Origin: Noviherbaspirillum pedocola
Lineage (GTDB): Bacteria; Pseudomonadota; Gammaproteobacteria; Burkholderiales; Burkholderiaceae_D
Length of the DNA: 64,000 nt
Reading direction: 5' to 3'
NCBI RefSeq assembly: GCF_016632335.1
Contig: NZ_JAEPBG010000009.1
Span: 124,001 to 188,000, forward strand
A program made the translations under genes and the position numbers. Below, piece after piece: positions 1 to 11,395 of this stretch. The notes below the pieces were generated by a model. That model did not search any database, was not told where the DNA came from, and saw only the letters and a program-made list of their open reading frames with translations. How positions within the stretch are numbered: the stretch's first letter is position 1; each line of letters begins with the position of its first letter.

Positions 1-1942
1 GTCCGCCGCCACGGCCGACGGTGCCGCCGCGGCCGTGGAACAGGCGCAGCGTTACGCCGGCGCGGCGGAAGACATCGACCAGGCGGTTTTCCGCCTTGTA
101 CAGTTCCCAGTTCGAGGTCAGGAAGCCGCCATCCTTGTTCGAATCCGAGTAGCCGAGCATGACTTCCTGCAGCTCGCCCTGGCGCGTGATCAGCGCACGC
201 ACCATCGGAATGGCCATCAGGCTTTCCATGATGCCGGCGGCGCGTCGCAGATCCGGGATGGTTTCGAACAGCGGGATCACCATCAGATCCATATCGTTCT
301 CGGGCGCGGCTCCTGCTGCCCCGGTCCAGCGGGTGCGCAGCAGGCCGGTTTCCTTCTGCAGCAGCAGCACTTCAAGCAGATCGGATACGGTCTCGGTGTG
401 CGAAATGATGTAGTTGCGAATCGCGCGCGAACCATAGCGTTCGCGGATCGCTCGCGCCGTACGCAGGATCTCGAGCTCGGATTCGGTTTCCTCGGAATAG
501 CCGACGTAGGGCGAGTACAGCAGGCGCGGGCGCGACAATTCATCGAGCAGCAACGCCACGCGCGCGTCTTCGTCGAGTTCGGCATAGCGCGGCTCGACCT
601 GGGCGCGGGCGAAAAGTTCGGACAGCACCCGTTCATGCACATCCGAGCTTTGGCGCATGTCCAGCGTGGCCAGATGAAAGCCGAAGATCTCGGAGGCGCG
701 CAGCAGCGACGCTAGCCGCGGCTTGACCATCGCGCCGCCATGATGGCTGTTCAGCGACTCGACCAGCACTTGCAGATCGGTGGTGAATTCAGCGGCATTG
801 CGATAGGGCTGCGCCGGGCCGACTTCGCGGCGCAACACATTGCTGGCGCCGAGATCGCGTGCCGTTGCTGCAAGGCGTGCATACATGCCGATCAGCGCGC
901 GGCGATAGGGTTCGTCATTGCGGTGCGGCGAAGTGTCGGGCGAGGCATCGGCCAGCGCCTGCAGTTCCGGGCTGACGCCGACGAGCAGCGTCGAGGCGGA
1001 CAATTCCGCGCCGAGCGCATGCACTTCCTGCAGATAGAAATCGAAGATCGTGGTCGATTGCCGCGTCATCGCATGCTGCATCGTCGTCGCGTTCACATTC
1101 GGATTGCCATCGCGGTCGCCGCCGATCCAGCTGCCCATTTGCAGGAAGGGCGGCAGCTTGGGCGGCGTCGCGTTCTTGCGGTTGCGGTGCGGGTATTGCG
1201 CGGCGATTTCGCATTCGACATCGTCGTACAGCGCCGGCAATTCGCGCAGGAAGGTGATGCGGTAGTAGGACAGTGCGTTCTCGATTTCATCGGCCACCGT
1301 CAGCTTGGTGTAGCGCAGCATGCGGGTCTGCCACAGTGAGGCTACTTGCGCATGCAGCAGCTCGAGATTGCGCGCGCGTTCGCGCGGCGTCAGCGGCAAA
1401 TCGCGCTCGGCCAAGAGGCGCGCGATTTCATGCTCGGCGTCGAGGATGCTCTTGCGCTGCACCTCGGTCGGATGCGCCGTCAGCACCGGCGACACCAGTG
1501 CGCCATCGAAGAATTGCCGGATCGCGTCGCCGGAAACGCCGGCATCGTCAAGCCGGGACAGCGCGAACGCCACGCTGCCGCGCTGCGGCGCGGAGCCGGC
1601 CAGAAGGTGTGCGCGGCGACGGCGGTTGTGATGCTGGTCTTCGGCGATATTGGCCAGGTGCGAGAAATACGAGAAGGCGCGGACCACGGAAATCGTCTGT
1701 TCCCGGGTCAGCTTCTTGAGCATGCGATTGAGTTCGGAGCCTGCCGCGGAATCGGCTTCGCGGCGAAAGCGCACCGCGGTCTGGCGTATGGTTTCCACGA
1801 CTTCGTACACCGACTCGCCTTCCTGGCTGCGCAGCACGTCGCCGAGCAGGCGGCCGAGCAGACGGATGTCTTCTTTGAGCGGTAAGTCTTTGTCAGTGAT
1901 TGCGGATGCGGTGGACGCGGGTTTTTTTGCCTGTGCTGCCAT
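1..1942 (-). CDS. ppc: Phosphoenolpyruvate carboxylase, C-terminus beyond window
   Basis: PEP carboxylase makes oxaloacetate from PEP and bicarbonate, replenishing the TCA cycle. About 647 codons are visible of a family usually near 900-950 residues, so the last third lies off the left edge. The segment [12 protein letters not shown] (His near residue 157) is the family's catalytic-His motif, and the last visible residues read [13 protein letters not shown], the glycine-rich active-site loop. The ATG at 1942 opens with an Ala/Lys-rich stretch before the conserved helix [16 protein letters not shown]. It is divergent from hemC with about 110 bp between them, a common betaproteobacterial arrangement. 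Its long ORF has no stop inside the window. Confidence 0.97.
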   Translation of the reverse strand, partial: MAAQAKKPASTASAITDKDLPLKEDIRLLGRLLGDVLRSQEGESVYEVVETIRQTAVRFRREADSAAGSELNRMLKKLTREQTISVVRAFSYFSHLANIAEDQHHNRRRRAHLLAGSAPQRGSVAFALSRLDDAGVSGDAIRQFFDGALVSPVLTAHPTEVQRKSILDAEHEIARLLAERDLPLTPRERARNLELLHAQVASLWQTRMLRYTKLTVADEIENALSYYRITFLRELPALYDDVECEIAAQYPHRNRKNATPPKLPPFLQMGSWIGGDRDGNPNVNATTMQHAMTRQSTTIFDFYLQEVHALGAELSASTLLVGVSPELQALADASPDTSPHRNDEPYRRALIGMYARLAATARDLGASNVLRREVGPAQPYRNAAEFTTDLQVLVESLNSHHGGAMVKPRLASLLRASEIFGFHLATLDMRQSSDVHERVLSELFARAQVEPRYAELDEDARVALLLDELSRPRLLYSPYVGYSEETESELEILRTARAIRERYGSRAIRNYIISHTETVSDLLEVLLLQKETGLLRTRWTGAAGAAPENDMDLMVIPLFETIPDLRRAAGIMESLMAIPMVRALITRQGELQEVMLGYSDSNKDGGFLTSNWELYKAENRLVDVFRRAGVTLRLFHGRGGTVGRGGG

Positions 1943-2054
1943 GATGCGGATCTGCGCTCCATTCAAAAGGGAAGGTCACCGTAGGGTGCGGCGGGGGCTT
2001 GTGAAGCTGGTGCTAGAATCGCCCCTTCTTTTTCATGCTGACAAAGGGACAAAC

Positions 2055-2996
2055 TTGGATCCCAGCTTTTCCGGAAAACTCATCATTGCGTCGCGCGAAA
2101 GCCGGCTGGCAATGTGGCAGGCAGAATGTGTCCGCGCGCGATTGTCGGAATTATATCCGCAGGGCAGTGTGGAAATTCTCGGAATGACAACGCGCGGCGA
2201 TCAAATCCTCGATCGCACGCTCTCCAAAGTCGGCGGCAAGGGGCTGTTCGTCAAGGAACTCGAGATCGCGATGCTGGAAGGCCGCGCCGATCTTGCGGTG
2301 CATTCGCTCAAGGATGTGCCGATGGAACTGCCGCCCGAATTCGAACTCGCCGCCGTGCTCGAGCGCGAGGATGCGCGCGATGCCTTCGTGTCGAATGACT
2401 ACGACTCGCTGGAAGCCCTGCCCGAAGGGGCGATCGTGGGCACCAGCAGCCTGCGGCGCCAGGCGCTGATCGCCTCGCGCTTTCCTCACCTCGTGATCAA
2501 GCCGCTGCGCGGCAACCTCGACACCCGCCTTGGCAAACTCGACCGCGGTGAATACGCCGCCATCATCCTCGCGGCCGCGGGACTGAAGCGGCTCGGCATG
2601 GAGTCGCGCATCCGCCGCTTCCTGAGCGCGGAGCAGAGCCTGCCGGCGCCGGGGCAGGGCGCGATGGCGATCGAGATACCGGCCGGGCGTCCCGAGCTGC
2701 GCGCTCTGCTGGCGCCCTTGAACCATCAGGACACCGCGCGCGCGGTCGAGGCCGAACGCATGGTGTCGCGTGTTTTCGGCGGCAGCTGCCAGATACCGCT
2801 GGCCGCGTATGCAGTGCCCGATGGCGAGGCGCTGCGAATGCGGGCGATGGTCGCCACGCCCGACGGCAAGCGCATTGCCAGCGCCGAAGCCATCGGTCCG
2901 GCCGATACGCCCGAGGCGCTCGGCCGCCAAGTCGCGCATGCGCTGGAGGCACAGGATGCGGCAGCGATCCTCGCCGCATGCCGGACCGATGCCTGA
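2055..2996 (+). CDS. hemC: Porphobilinogen deaminase (hydroxymethylbilane synthase)
   Basis: Condenses four porphobilinogens into hydroxymethylbilane in haem and sirohaem synthesis. The 313-residue product has the N-terminal substrate-binding segment [14 protein letters not shown], the VHSLKDVP motif and, near residue 240, the dipyrromethane-cofactor Cys in [13 protein letters not shown]. The frame stays open upstream to 1650, but homology starts only after 2055. The chosen start is TTG at 2055, preceded at good spacing by the SD-like AAAGGGA at 2042-2048. It overlaps hemD by 8 bp and heads hemCDXY. A TAGAAT hexamer at 2014-2019 is a possible -10 element. Confidence 0.95.
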   Translation: MDPSFSGKLIIASRESRLAMWQAECVRARLSELYPQGSVEILGMTTRGDQILDRTLSKVGGKGLFVKELEIAMLEGRADLAVHSLKDVPMELPPEFELAAVLEREDARDAFVSNDYDSLEALPEGAIVGTSSLRRQALIASRFPHLVIKPLRGNLDTRLGKLDRGEYAAIILAAAGLKRLGMESRIRRFLSAEQSLPAPGQGAMAIEIPAGRPELRALLAPLNHQDTARAVEAERMVSRVFGGSCQIPLAAYAVPDGEALRMRAMVATPDGKRIASAEAIGPADTPEALGRQVAHALEAQDAAAILAACRTDA

Positions 2997-3759
2997 CACC
3001 GTCGTCATTACCCGTCCGCTGGCGCAGGCGCAAGCTTTCGCGCAGCGGGTGAGGCAGGCGGGGCTGGCGGCGGAAATCTTTCCGCTGCTGGAAATTCATC
3101 CGCTGGCCGACCAATCGGCGCTGCAGGCGGCACTGGACGAGGTGACGCGTTATGCACTGGTGGCTTTCGTCAGCCCGAGTGCGATCGACATCGCCTGCCA
3201 ATTGCGCGCCGGCTGGCCGGCGCAGGTGGTGCTTGGGGTGATGGGCGAGGGCAGCCGCGCGGCACTGGCCCGGCATGGCATCACCGATGCGAATGCGCAT
3301 ATCGTCAGTCCGCGCGACGCGGAACGCAGCGATTCGGAAACACTGATGCGTGAACTGGATTTGCCGGCGCTGCGCGGGCGTCGTGCGCTAATCGTGCGTG
3401 GCACCGCAGGCCGGGAATGGCTGGCCGACGCGCTGCGGGCGGCGGGCATGGAGGTCGATCAGATCGCCGCTTACGAGCGCCGCGCACCGTCGCTCGATGC
3501 CGAACGGCGCGCGCAATTGTTGCGCCTTGCGGCGCTGGACGCGGCCTGGGTGATTACCAGCTCCGAAGGTCTGCACAATCTGCTGGCGCTGGCACAGGAG
3601 CTCGGCGGTGCGGCGATTGTGGCGCAATTGCAACGAAAATCTCTGTTCGTGCCGCATCCCAGAATCGCGCAAACCGCGCAAAACCTCGGTTTTCACTCGG
3701 TACGCTCTACCTCCTCAGGCGACGAAGCGCTGCTTGCCGCGTTACAATCCCGCGGATGA
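2989..3759 (+). CDS. hemD: Uroporphyrinogen-III synthase
   Basis: Cyclises hydroxymethylbilane with inversion of ring D to give uroporphyrinogen III. The 256-residue protein begins [20 protein letters not shown], the typical N-terminus of this divergent family. It has the two-lobed alternation of a HemD fold, with [10 protein letters not shown] near residue 60 and WVITSSEGL near 185. The start ATG lies inside hemC (8 bp overlap), and the stop overlaps the next start as ATGA, implying translational coupling along the operon. The assignment rests on the N-terminus plus operon position. Confidence 0.93.
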   Translation: MPDTVVITRPLAQAQAFAQRVRQAGLAAEIFPLLEIHPLADQSALQAALDEVTRYALVAFVSPSAIDIACQLRAGWPAQVVLGVMGEGSRAALARHGITDANAHIVSPRDAERSDSETLMRELDLPALRGRRALIVRGTAGREWLADALRAAGMEVDQIAAYERRAPSLDAERRAQLLRLAALDAAWVITSSEGLHNLLALAQELGGAAIVAQLQRKSLFVPHPRIAQTAQNLGFHSVRSTSSGDEALLAALQSRG

Positions 3760-4841
3760 GCGAATCGCAATATCCCACCGAATTGGTCCATTCGGACCGC
3801 TATCCTCCCGGCGGCCCGGGTTGGCTGCGCGAGCGCGGTGCGCGCCTGATCTATCTTCTCGTCGGCGCTCTCGCAGTGCTGCTGGCGCTGCAGTGGTGGA
3901 GCACCCGTACCGAGATCCGCAATCTGCGGCGCGACATGGCGCAACGGATACAGAGTGGCGAAAGCGTATCGGCAGAGAGCCGCAACATCGCCAAGTCGGT
4001 GCAGGACGATGTAAAAGATTTGCAATCCAAGGTTTCCGTTCTCGAAAACAAGCAGGTGGAAGGCCAGAGCCAGCAAGTGGCGCTGGAGCAGATGTACCAG
4101 GAACTGTCGCGCAATCGCGATGACTGGGCGCTGGCGGAAATCGAGCAGGTGCTGTCCACGGCCAGCCAGCAGCTGCAATTGGCGGGCAATGTGCAGGGAG
4201 CGCTGATCGCGCTGCAAAATGCCGACGCCCGCCTGTCGCATTCGGACAAGCCGCAATTCATCACCATCCGCCGGGCGCTGGCACGGGATATCGAAAAACT
4301 CAAGGCGTTGCCCCTGGTCGATATCACCGGCATCGCGCTGCGTCTGGACACGCTGATGGGCCAGATCGATACGATGCCGCTGCTGTCCGATGAAAAGCCG
4401 GCGGCGCCTGCCGCTACGCCGAAAGGGAAAGCCTCAGCGCAGCAAGCCGTCGCTCCGAGCTTCCTGGGCACCGTGAAAGACAAGTGGAATGGCTTCAGCG
4501 CCGAAATGTGGGCCGAGCTGCGCCAGCTGGTGCAGATACGCCGGGTCGATACACCGCAGGCGCTGCTGCTGTCGCCGGGCGAGGCCTACTATGCCCGCGA
4601 AAACCTGAAGCTGCGGCTGTTGAGCGCCCGCCTGTCGCTGCTGTCGCGCAACCAGAATGCCTTCCGCAGCGACCTGGCGGCGGCGCAGGAGACGATCAGG
4701 CGGTATTTCGACACCCGCGCGCGGCAGACGCAGTCCGCGCTGGCCCTGCTCAAGCAATTGCAGGGCAGCGATCTGAACATCGAAATGCCCACGCTCAACG
4801 ATAGCCTGAACGCAGTTCGCGGCTACAAGGCCAAGCCCTGA
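3756..4841 (+). CDS. hemX: HemX-like membrane protein
   Basis: A 361-residue HemX-family protein, the membrane-anchored component found with hemCD and hemY in proteobacteria. Its exact role in tetrapyrrole metabolism is not settled. One transmembrane helix (about residues 30-48, LIYLLVGALAVLLALQWW) follows a short cytoplasmic N-terminus. Next is a probable coiled coil (residues 50-115) and then an alpha-helical domain. It lacks the methyltransferase catalytic domain of CysG-type enzymes, so it should not be called a uroporphyrinogen methyltransferase. The start overlaps the hemD stop by 4 bp; hemY begins 6 bp after its stop. Confidence 0.9.
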   Translation: MSESQYPTELVHSDRYPPGGPGWLRERGARLIYLLVGALAVLLALQWWSTRTEIRNLRRDMAQRIQSGESVSAESRNIAKSVQDDVKDLQSKVSVLENKQVEGQSQQVALEQMYQELSRNRDDWALAEIEQVLSTASQQLQLAGNVQGALIALQNADARLSHSDKPQFITIRRALARDIEKLKALPLVDITGIALRLDTLMGQIDTMPLLSDEKPAAPAATPKGKASAQQAVAPSFLGTVKDKWNGFSAEMWAELRQLVQIRRVDTPQALLLSPGEAYYARENLKLRLLSARLSLLSRNQNAFRSDLAAAQETIRRYFDTRARQTQSALALLKQLQGSDLNIEMPTLNDSLNAVRGYKAKP

Positions 4842-4847
4842 TCACCA

Positions 4848-6044
4848 ATGCGCATTTTCCTCTGGCTCATCGCTCTGTTTGCGGCCGCTATCGGACTCGC
4901 GGTCACCGCACGCTTCAACGCTGGCAATGTCGTGCTGTTCTATCCGCCTTACCGGATAGACCTCTCGCTGAATCTCTTCCTGGTCTTGTTGCTGCTGCTG
5001 TTCCTGCTGTGCTATGGCATCGCGAATGCCATCCGCGCCACGCAGCAGATGCCAATGCGGGTGGCGGAATATCGCCGCAGCCGGCGCGAACGCGAAGGTA
5101 ACCGCGCACTGCGCGATGCCTTGAAGACCTTGTTCGAAGGCCGTTTCGGTCAGGCTGAGAAAGCCGCGGCGCGCGCGGCCGAATTGCCGGAGAACGCGGG
5201 CCTGGCGGCATTGATCGGCGCACGCGCGGCACACCATATGAGCCAGTTCGAGCGTCGTGATGGCTGGCTGACCAAGGCGCAGGGCGAGCCGACGCTGAAA
5301 ATCGCGCGGCTGATGACGGCCATCGAATTGCTGGTCGACCAGAACCGGCCGGATGCCGCGCTCGACATCGTCTCGGAATTGAATGCCACCGGTTCACGCC
5401 ACATCCAGGCGCTGCGCCTGGCGCTGCGAGCCAATCAGCGCTCGGAAAACTGGCCGGAAGTGCTGCGCATCCTGCGCCTGCTCGACAAGAACGATGCGGT
5501 ACACCCGGCGCTGTCACGCCGACTGCGCGAACTGGCCTACGATGCGTTGCTTTCGGACAGCGCCTCCGATGCCGATGCGCTGCGCCGCACCTGGTCGCGG
5601 GTGCCGCCATCCGACCGCGTCGTGCCGAAAGTCGCGGTTCGTGCCGCCGAAGCGTTCAATGCGCGCGGACTGTATGAGGAAGCGGCAGCCATCGTCGAAA
5701 AGGCGCTGGCCATCGAATGGGATGAGCGTCTGGTCTGTGTCTATCGTCATGCCGCGGCCCCGGAAGGCTCGCCGACCCTGCTGAACCAGATCGAGCGCTG
5801 CGAGCAATGGAGCCGCCAGCATCCTGGCGACGCGGAATTGCAATTGACGCTGGGTTCTCTCTGCCTGAAGCAAAAGCTGTGGGGGCGGGCACAACGCTGT
5901 CTGGAGGATGCGCTGATCAACGCGATGCAGCCGCAGGTTGTGCGCGAAGCGCATCTGAAACTCGCGCAATTGCACGAGGCGCTGAACCATCCCGAACAGG
6001 CGGCGAAGCATTACCGGCAGTCTGCGCTGGCAATGCTGTTGTGA
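4848..6044 (+). CDS. hemY: HemY, haem biosynthesis-associated TPR protein
   Basis: A 398-residue inner-membrane protein of the HemY family: two N-terminal transmembrane helices (about residues 1-20 and 40-62, the second very Leu-rich), then a cytoplasmic region of tetratricopeptide-like helices (for example LALRANQRSENWPEVLRILR and the C-terminal AHLKLAQLHEALNHPEQAAK). It is the last gene of hemCDXY, 6 bp after hemX. It is not the protoporphyrinogen oxidase that carries the same symbol in Bacillus. A scaffolding role is inferred from the TPR architecture. Confidence 0.93.
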   Translation: MRIFLWLIALFAAAIGLAVTARFNAGNVVLFYPPYRIDLSLNLFLVLLLLLFLLCYGIANAIRATQQMPMRVAEYRRSRREREGNRALRDALKTLFEGRFGQAEKAAARAAELPENAGLAALIGARAAHHMSQFERRDGWLTKAQGEPTLKIARLMTAIELLVDQNRPDAALDIVSELNATGSRHIQALRLALRANQRSENWPEVLRILRLLDKNDAVHPALSRRLRELAYDALLSDSASDADALRRTWSRVPPSDRVVPKVAVRAAEAFNARGLYEEAAAIVEKALAIEWDERLVCVYRHAAAPEGSPTLLNQIERCEQWSRQHPGDAELQLTLGSLCLKQKLWGRAQRCLEDALINAMQPQVVREAHLKLAQLHEALNHPEQAAKHYRQSALAMLL

Positions 6045-6089
6045 TGCAGGCATGGCGTTCCGACGCCTCACGTGGGAGCGGCTTGATCA

Positions 6090-6124
6090 TCCGCGATTTT
6101 CTTTATGAACAAAATCGCTATAAT
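6090..6124 (+). promoter_or_regulatory. Putative ppa promoter with TATAAT -10
   Basis: A perfect TATAAT lies at 6119-6124 between hemY and ppa. The -35 region about 17 bp upstream (ATTTTC) is poor. The stretch GCGATTTT...AAAATCGC (6092-6118) is an inverted repeat abutting the -10, which could be a weak terminator of hemY or an operator. Confidence 0.45.
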
Positions 6125-6198
6125 CGGCCGGCTTATCAAGTCCGCCATCCGGCTTGCCGGCCGGAATGCACCGATTTTCTATCACACTGGAATGCACC

Positions 6199-6747
6199 AT
6201 GAGCCTCAATAACGTCCCCGCCGGCCGCGACGTGCCGAACGATTTCAACGTCATCATCGAAATTCCGATGAATGCCGATCCGATCAAGTACGAAGTGGAC
6301 AAGGAGTCCGGCGCGATTTTCGTCGATCGCTTCATGGGCACCGCGATGCACTATCCATGCAACTACGGCTATGTGCCGAAAACGATTTCCGACGACGGCG
6401 ACCCGGTCGACGTGCTGGTAATCACCCCGTTCCCGCTGATCCCCGGCGTCGTGGTGCGTTGCCGCCCGATCGGCATGCTGAAGATGACCGACGAAGCCGG
6501 TGGCGACGCCAAGCTGCTCGCCGTGCCGGTGGACAAGGTGCTGTCGATCTATACCCATTGGCAAAAGCCGGAAGACTTGAACGATCTGCGCCTGCAGCAG
6601 ATCCAGCATTTCTTCGAACACTACAAGGATCTGGAAAAGGGCAAGTGGGTGAAGGTGGAAGGCTGGGTTGGCCCGGAAGAAGCCAAGCAGGAAATCCTGA
6701 GCGGCATGGCCAAGTACAAGGAACTGGAAGCGCAAGGCAAGGCCTGA
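6199..6747 (+). CDS. ppa: Inorganic pyrophosphatase (family I)
   Basis: Hydrolyses pyrophosphate to phosphate in the cytoplasm, pulling biosynthetic reactions forward. The 182-residue product matches the family length and carries the signature [10 protein letters not shown] with the three metal-binding aspartates, plus the early NVIIEIPMN and [10 protein letters not shown] segments. An ATG lies further upstream at 6154, but family homology starts at [11 protein letters not shown], so 6199 is preferred. It has its own -10 element upstream and an intrinsic terminator downstream, so it is probably a single-gene transcript. Confidence 0.97.
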   Translation: MSLNNVPAGRDVPNDFNVIIEIPMNADPIKYEVDKESGAIFVDRFMGTAMHYPCNYGYVPKTISDDGDPVDVLVITPFPLIPGVVVRCRPIGMLKMTDEAGGDAKLLAVPVDKVLSIYTHWQKPEDLNDLRLQQIQHFFEHYKDLEKGKWVKVEGWVGPEEAKQEILSGMAKYKELEAQGKA

Positions 6748-6769
6748 GCCTGTAGCTGCTCAATGACAA

Positions 6770-6791
6770 GGCGCGCTTCGGCGCGCTTTTT
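6770..6791 (+). terminator. Intrinsic terminator after ppa
   Basis: GCGCGC-TTCG-GCGCGC hairpin with a stable tetraloop (6771-6786) followed directly by TTTTTG, 23 bp past the ppa stop. Confidence 0.85.
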
Positions 6792-6838
6792 GTTTCCGGA
6801 TGGCGGATGCACGCCTTGATTCGCCCACCGTAGCTGCC

Positions 6839-7531
6839 TTAGATAATGCCGAGCACTGCGGCCTTGACTGCGGCATGCGCGCGATTGCTGGCGCGCAGTT
6901 TGGCAATGACATTGCGTACGTGAAAATTTACGGTGCTGACCGAGATGCCGAGTATGCAGCTGATTTCCGCTACGCTCTTGCCCTCGGCTGTCCACACCAG
7001 CACCTGCCTTTCGCGCGTCGTGATATTCGCATTCGCTTCCGGCATCAGACGACCAATCATCACTTCAGCCATCGCCGCATGTGCGGTACGTGCTAGCGGG
7101 TGCAGCTCACCGCTCGCATCCTCGGCCGCGTGCCTGTCCTCGGCGGTCACCAGAGTCAGCAAGGCCACGACGCCGCGCGCATCACGCCATCCCCATGCAT
7201 GTTCACGCAGTGTTGGGCCGCCACCGCGCGGCTGAAAGCGACCCTTCGGCAACTCGAGCAGGCCGCGCAAGGCGTCGGCGGTGATGTCTGTCCAGCCCTC
7301 GGTGTCGCCGTGAATGAATTGCTGGTAGGGCGCGACCGACCGCCAGGCGCTGGGGTAGGTCGTGTGCAGTGCGGAACGCGGGCGGGATAGCGGTAAGGGC
7401 ATGCGGATACGGTAGGAACAGGCCTGCACACCGAGCGCCTCCGCCAGATTGAGAATCTTCCGAAATAGTTGTCTTTCCGAAGTGACGCCGTACAAGAAGT
7501 CGGCATAGCGCATCACAGGCGATTCAGGCAT
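6839..7531 (-). CDS. LuxR-family transcriptional regulator (orphan, AHL-type architecture)
   Basis: A 230-residue regulator. The N-terminal part (about 1-150) resembles an autoinducer-binding domain, with YPSAWRSVAPYQQ and a later GGGPTLREHAWGW segment. The C-terminal LuxR helix-turn-helix is clear: TTRERQVLVWTAEGKSVAEI then SVSTVNFHVRNVIAKL. Several ligand-pocket residues of canonical AHL receptors are only partly recognisable, so ligand binding is uncertain. No luxI-type synthase is in the window, so it is a LuxR solo here. Upstream lies an inverted repeat GTTAA-N11-TTAAC (7591-7611), a candidate operator. The neighbouring 7647-8762 gene is on the same strand but 115 bp away. Confidence 0.85.
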   Translation of the reverse strand: MPESPVMRYADFLYGVTSERQLFRKILNLAEALGVQACSYRIRMPLPLSRPRSALHTTYPSAWRSVAPYQQFIHGDTEGWTDITADALRGLLELPKGRFQPRGGGPTLREHAWGWRDARGVVALLTLVTAEDRHAAEDASGELHPLARTAHAAMAEVMIGRLMPEANANITTRERQVLVWTAEGKSVAEISCILGISVSTVNFHVRNVIAKLRASNRAHAAVKAAVLGII

Positions 7532-7646
7532 GGAGCAGATCTGCGGAAAAAGAGGCTGCCTAGTCTGCCTTGTATCGCCTATCCGTTACCGTTAAATTAA
7601 TCGTAGTTAACATTGTGCAATCTTGTATTGCGGCAAACCACTTAGG

Positions 7647-8762
7647 TCAGGGCCGATGCGCAGCGCGGAAGGGCGTACGTTCGTTGAGTTCGTCCAGGTA
7701 GTCGTCAATCCCGCCGGTTTCCTGTTCCAGGAAGCGCTCCACCGCGTCGTAAAACGCCGGATGCGCAAGCCAGTGCGCAGACCAGGTCCGCACCGGGAGA
7801 AAGCCGCGTGCCATCTTATGCTCACCTTGCGCTCCGCCTTCGAAAGCGCCGATGCCGCGTTCGATACAGAATTCCAGCGGCTGGTAATAGGCGGTCTCGA
7901 AATGCAGACAGGCATGATGTTCGATCGCGCCCCAATACCGCCCGAACAGCGTGCGTTCGTTGTGGATCAGTAGCGAGGAGGCGATCGGCCGGCCATCCCG
8001 CTCGGCGATTACCAGCAGAATGTTCTGCGGCATGGTCGCGCCTATACGGAGAAAGAAGTCGAGATTCAGATAGGGCGAAGAGTAGTGCGCGGCATAGGTA
8101 TGGTCATAGCAGCGTTTGAAGAAGCGCCAATCGTCTTCGGTGGCTTCGACTCCCGGCACGCGGCGCAGTGTAATCCCGGCTTCCCTGACCTTGCGCCGCT
8201 CGGCCCGGATGTTCTTGCGCTTTTTTTGCTCCAGGGTGGACAGGAATTCCTCGAAACTTCCGTAGCCGGCGTTGAGCCAGTGAAACTGCACGCCGCTGCG
8301 CAGCAGGAATCCCGCATCCTCGAGTTCACGCGCCTGCTTCTGCGGCGGATACAGCACATGGGTGGAGGAGACGCCGGATTCGTGCTGCAGCTCGGTCAGC
8401 GTCGCCAGCAGCTCGCTGCGGGCGGCGTCATCGCGCGCCAGCAACCGACTGCCGGACACCGGCGTGAAGGGAATTGCCGACAGCAGTTTCGGGTAGTACT
8501 CCAGGCCGTTGCGCCGGTAAGCGTCGGCCCAGGCCCAGTCGAATACATATTCGCCGTAGGAGTGATCCTTCACATAAAGCGGCAGCGCCGCAACGAGCTG
8601 GCCGTCGCGCCACAGCGTCGGATACTGCGGTTGCCAGCCGGTCTTGGCCGATGCGCTGCGCGATTCATGCAGCGCATGGAGAAAGGCATGGGACAGAAAC
8701 GGATTGGCATCCTCCTGCATCCCAAGCAGTTCGTCCCAGGCTGCCTGGCCGACTTCGGACAA
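7647..8762 (-). CDS. FemAB/GNAT-like protein (COG3146 family)
   Basis: A 371-residue protein of the family annotated as GNAT or peptidoglycan-biosynthesis-like (double GNAT/FemX fold). Characteristic stretches are NPFLSHAFLHALHES near the N-terminus, EQKKRKNIRAERRKV in the middle and AYYQPLEFCIERGI with GEHKMARGFLPV near the C-terminus. The substrate is not known. The given start is TTG at 8762, because no ATG or GTG precedes the conserved region. The frame stays open upstream and reads KTEARIIS directly before it, which looks like genuine N-terminal sequence, so an earlier non-ATG start (CTG at 8792 or 8834) is possible. Confidence 0.8.
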   Translation of the reverse strand: MSEVGQAAWDELLGMQEDANPFLSHAFLHALHESRSASAKTGWQPQYPTLWRDGQLVAALPLYVKDHSYGEYVFDWAWADAYRRNGLEYYPKLLSAIPFTPVSGSRLLARDDAARSELLATLTELQHESGVSSTHVLYPPQKQARELEDAGFLLRSGVQFHWLNAGYGSFEEFLSTLEQKKRKNIRAERRKVREAGITLRRVPGVEATEDDWRFFKRCYDHTYAAHYSSPYLNLDFFLRIGATMPQNILLVIAERDGRPIASSLLIHNERTLFGRYWGAIEHHACLHFETAYYQPLEFCIERGIGAFEGGAQGEHKMARGFLPVRTWSAHWLAHPAFYDAVERFLEQETGGIDDYLDELNERTPFRAAHRP

Positions 8763-9469
<707 letters not shown>

Positions 9470-9488
9470 GCGCAGAGCGGAAAAAACG

Positions 9489-9513
9489 AAGGCCGGGAAT
9501 TCCCGGCCTTTTT
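9489..9513. terminator. Bidirectional terminator between glnB and the Smr gene
   Basis: Palindrome AAGGCCGGGAA/TTCCCGGCCTT (9489-9510) with a T-run on the right and an A-run (9481-9486) on the left, serving both converging genes. Confidence 0.85.
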
Positions 9514-9556
9514 CTTTGCGCCCTGCGATTTTCAATGCAGCTTCCGTTGCACGCTT

Positions 9557-10198
9557 TCAGCTCTGCGCCTTCAGCAGCACGACCAGCGCGCCGGCGCCGC
9601 CATCCACCGCGCGAGCCTGGCAAAAGGCGATCACTTCATCTTTCTGCACTAGCCAGTTGCGCACCTTGCGCTTCAAAACCGGTTCACGATTCACCGAGCC
9701 CAAGCCCTTGCCATGAATGATGCGCACGCAGCGCAGGCCGCGCTTGCCGACATCGCGCAGATAAGCCGCAAGCGCTTCGCGCGCCTCATCAGTGCGCATG
9801 CCATGCAGATCAAGCTGGCCCTGTATCACCCAGTGACCGCGGCGCAGCTTGCGCAGCGTGTCATGGCCAATGCCGTTGCGGGCAAAGCTCAGTTCCTCGT
9901 CGGTTTCCATCAGCGTTTCGACGCTGAACTCATCCGACAGCGATTGTTCGAGCGCTGCCTGCTCATCCGCAAGATGCTGCCTGGCCACCGGTTCCGGCTG
10001 TTCCGGCACATGCACCAGCCGTTCCTTCGTGCGCAGCGGCGCAACCTCGCCGATGCTGCGCTGGAACAGCTCGGCTTCGCGCCTGGCTTGTGCTTCCTGT
10101 TCGCGGCGACGTGCCTCGGCAGCGGCACGCTCGGCTTCCTGGGCCTTGAGCGTGTCGCGCAACGACTTCAGCGCGCCGAAATCCTTGATCGGTGCCAT
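9557..10198 (-). CDS. Smr-domain protein
   Basis: A 213-residue protein. The N-terminal half is Glu/Arg/Ala-rich and probably helical (residues 10-50). The C-terminal Smr domain (about 125-210) shows LDLHGMRTDEAREAL and the nuclease-motif region RIIHGKGLGSVNREPVLK. Small MutS-related domains like this are associated with nuclease or RNA/DNA-nicking activity, and the specific function of these stand-alone proteins is not known. It lies 21 bp downstream of trxB on the same strand, suggesting one transcript. Confidence 0.9.
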   Translation of the reverse strand: MAPIKDFGALKSLRDTLKAQEAERAAAEARRREQEAQARREAELFQRSIGEVAPLRTKERLVHVPEQPEPVARQHLADEQAALEQSLSDEFSVETLMETDEELSFARNGIGHDTLRKLRRGHWVIQGQLDLHGMRTDEAREALAAYLRDVGKRGLRCVRIIHGKGLGSVNREPVLKRKVRNWLVQKDEVIAFCQARAVDGGAGALVVLLKAQS

Positions 10199-10219
10199 GC
10201 CAGGCGCTCCCGCAACCGT

Positions 10220-11221
<1,002 letters not shown>

Positions 11222-11395
11222 CTACGGCGACGAAAGCTGCCCGGTAAACGCAGGTCGTATATCATGCCGGGCGTTTGGAATTCAACGGCGCGAAACCGTA
11301 ATGTTGCATCCGAAAAATGGTTAAGATTATAGACCACCCGTTCCAAGCCCATCCGGCTGCGCCGCACGCGCGCAGCGCAGCTCACATCCGGATTT

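Noticed and set aside
35-1885. Plus-strand open frames across the first 1.9 kb
   Set aside because: They are all antisense to ppc, whose catalytic motifs read continuously on the minus strand.
1650-2054. Upstream extension of the hemC frame
   Set aside because: It overlaps the divergent ppc start and has no HemC-like sequence; TTG 2055 has an SD.
3756-4841. Uroporphyrinogen-III C-methyltransferase label for hemX
   Set aside because: The SAM-binding catalytic domain is absent; only the membrane/coiled-coil HemX architecture is present.
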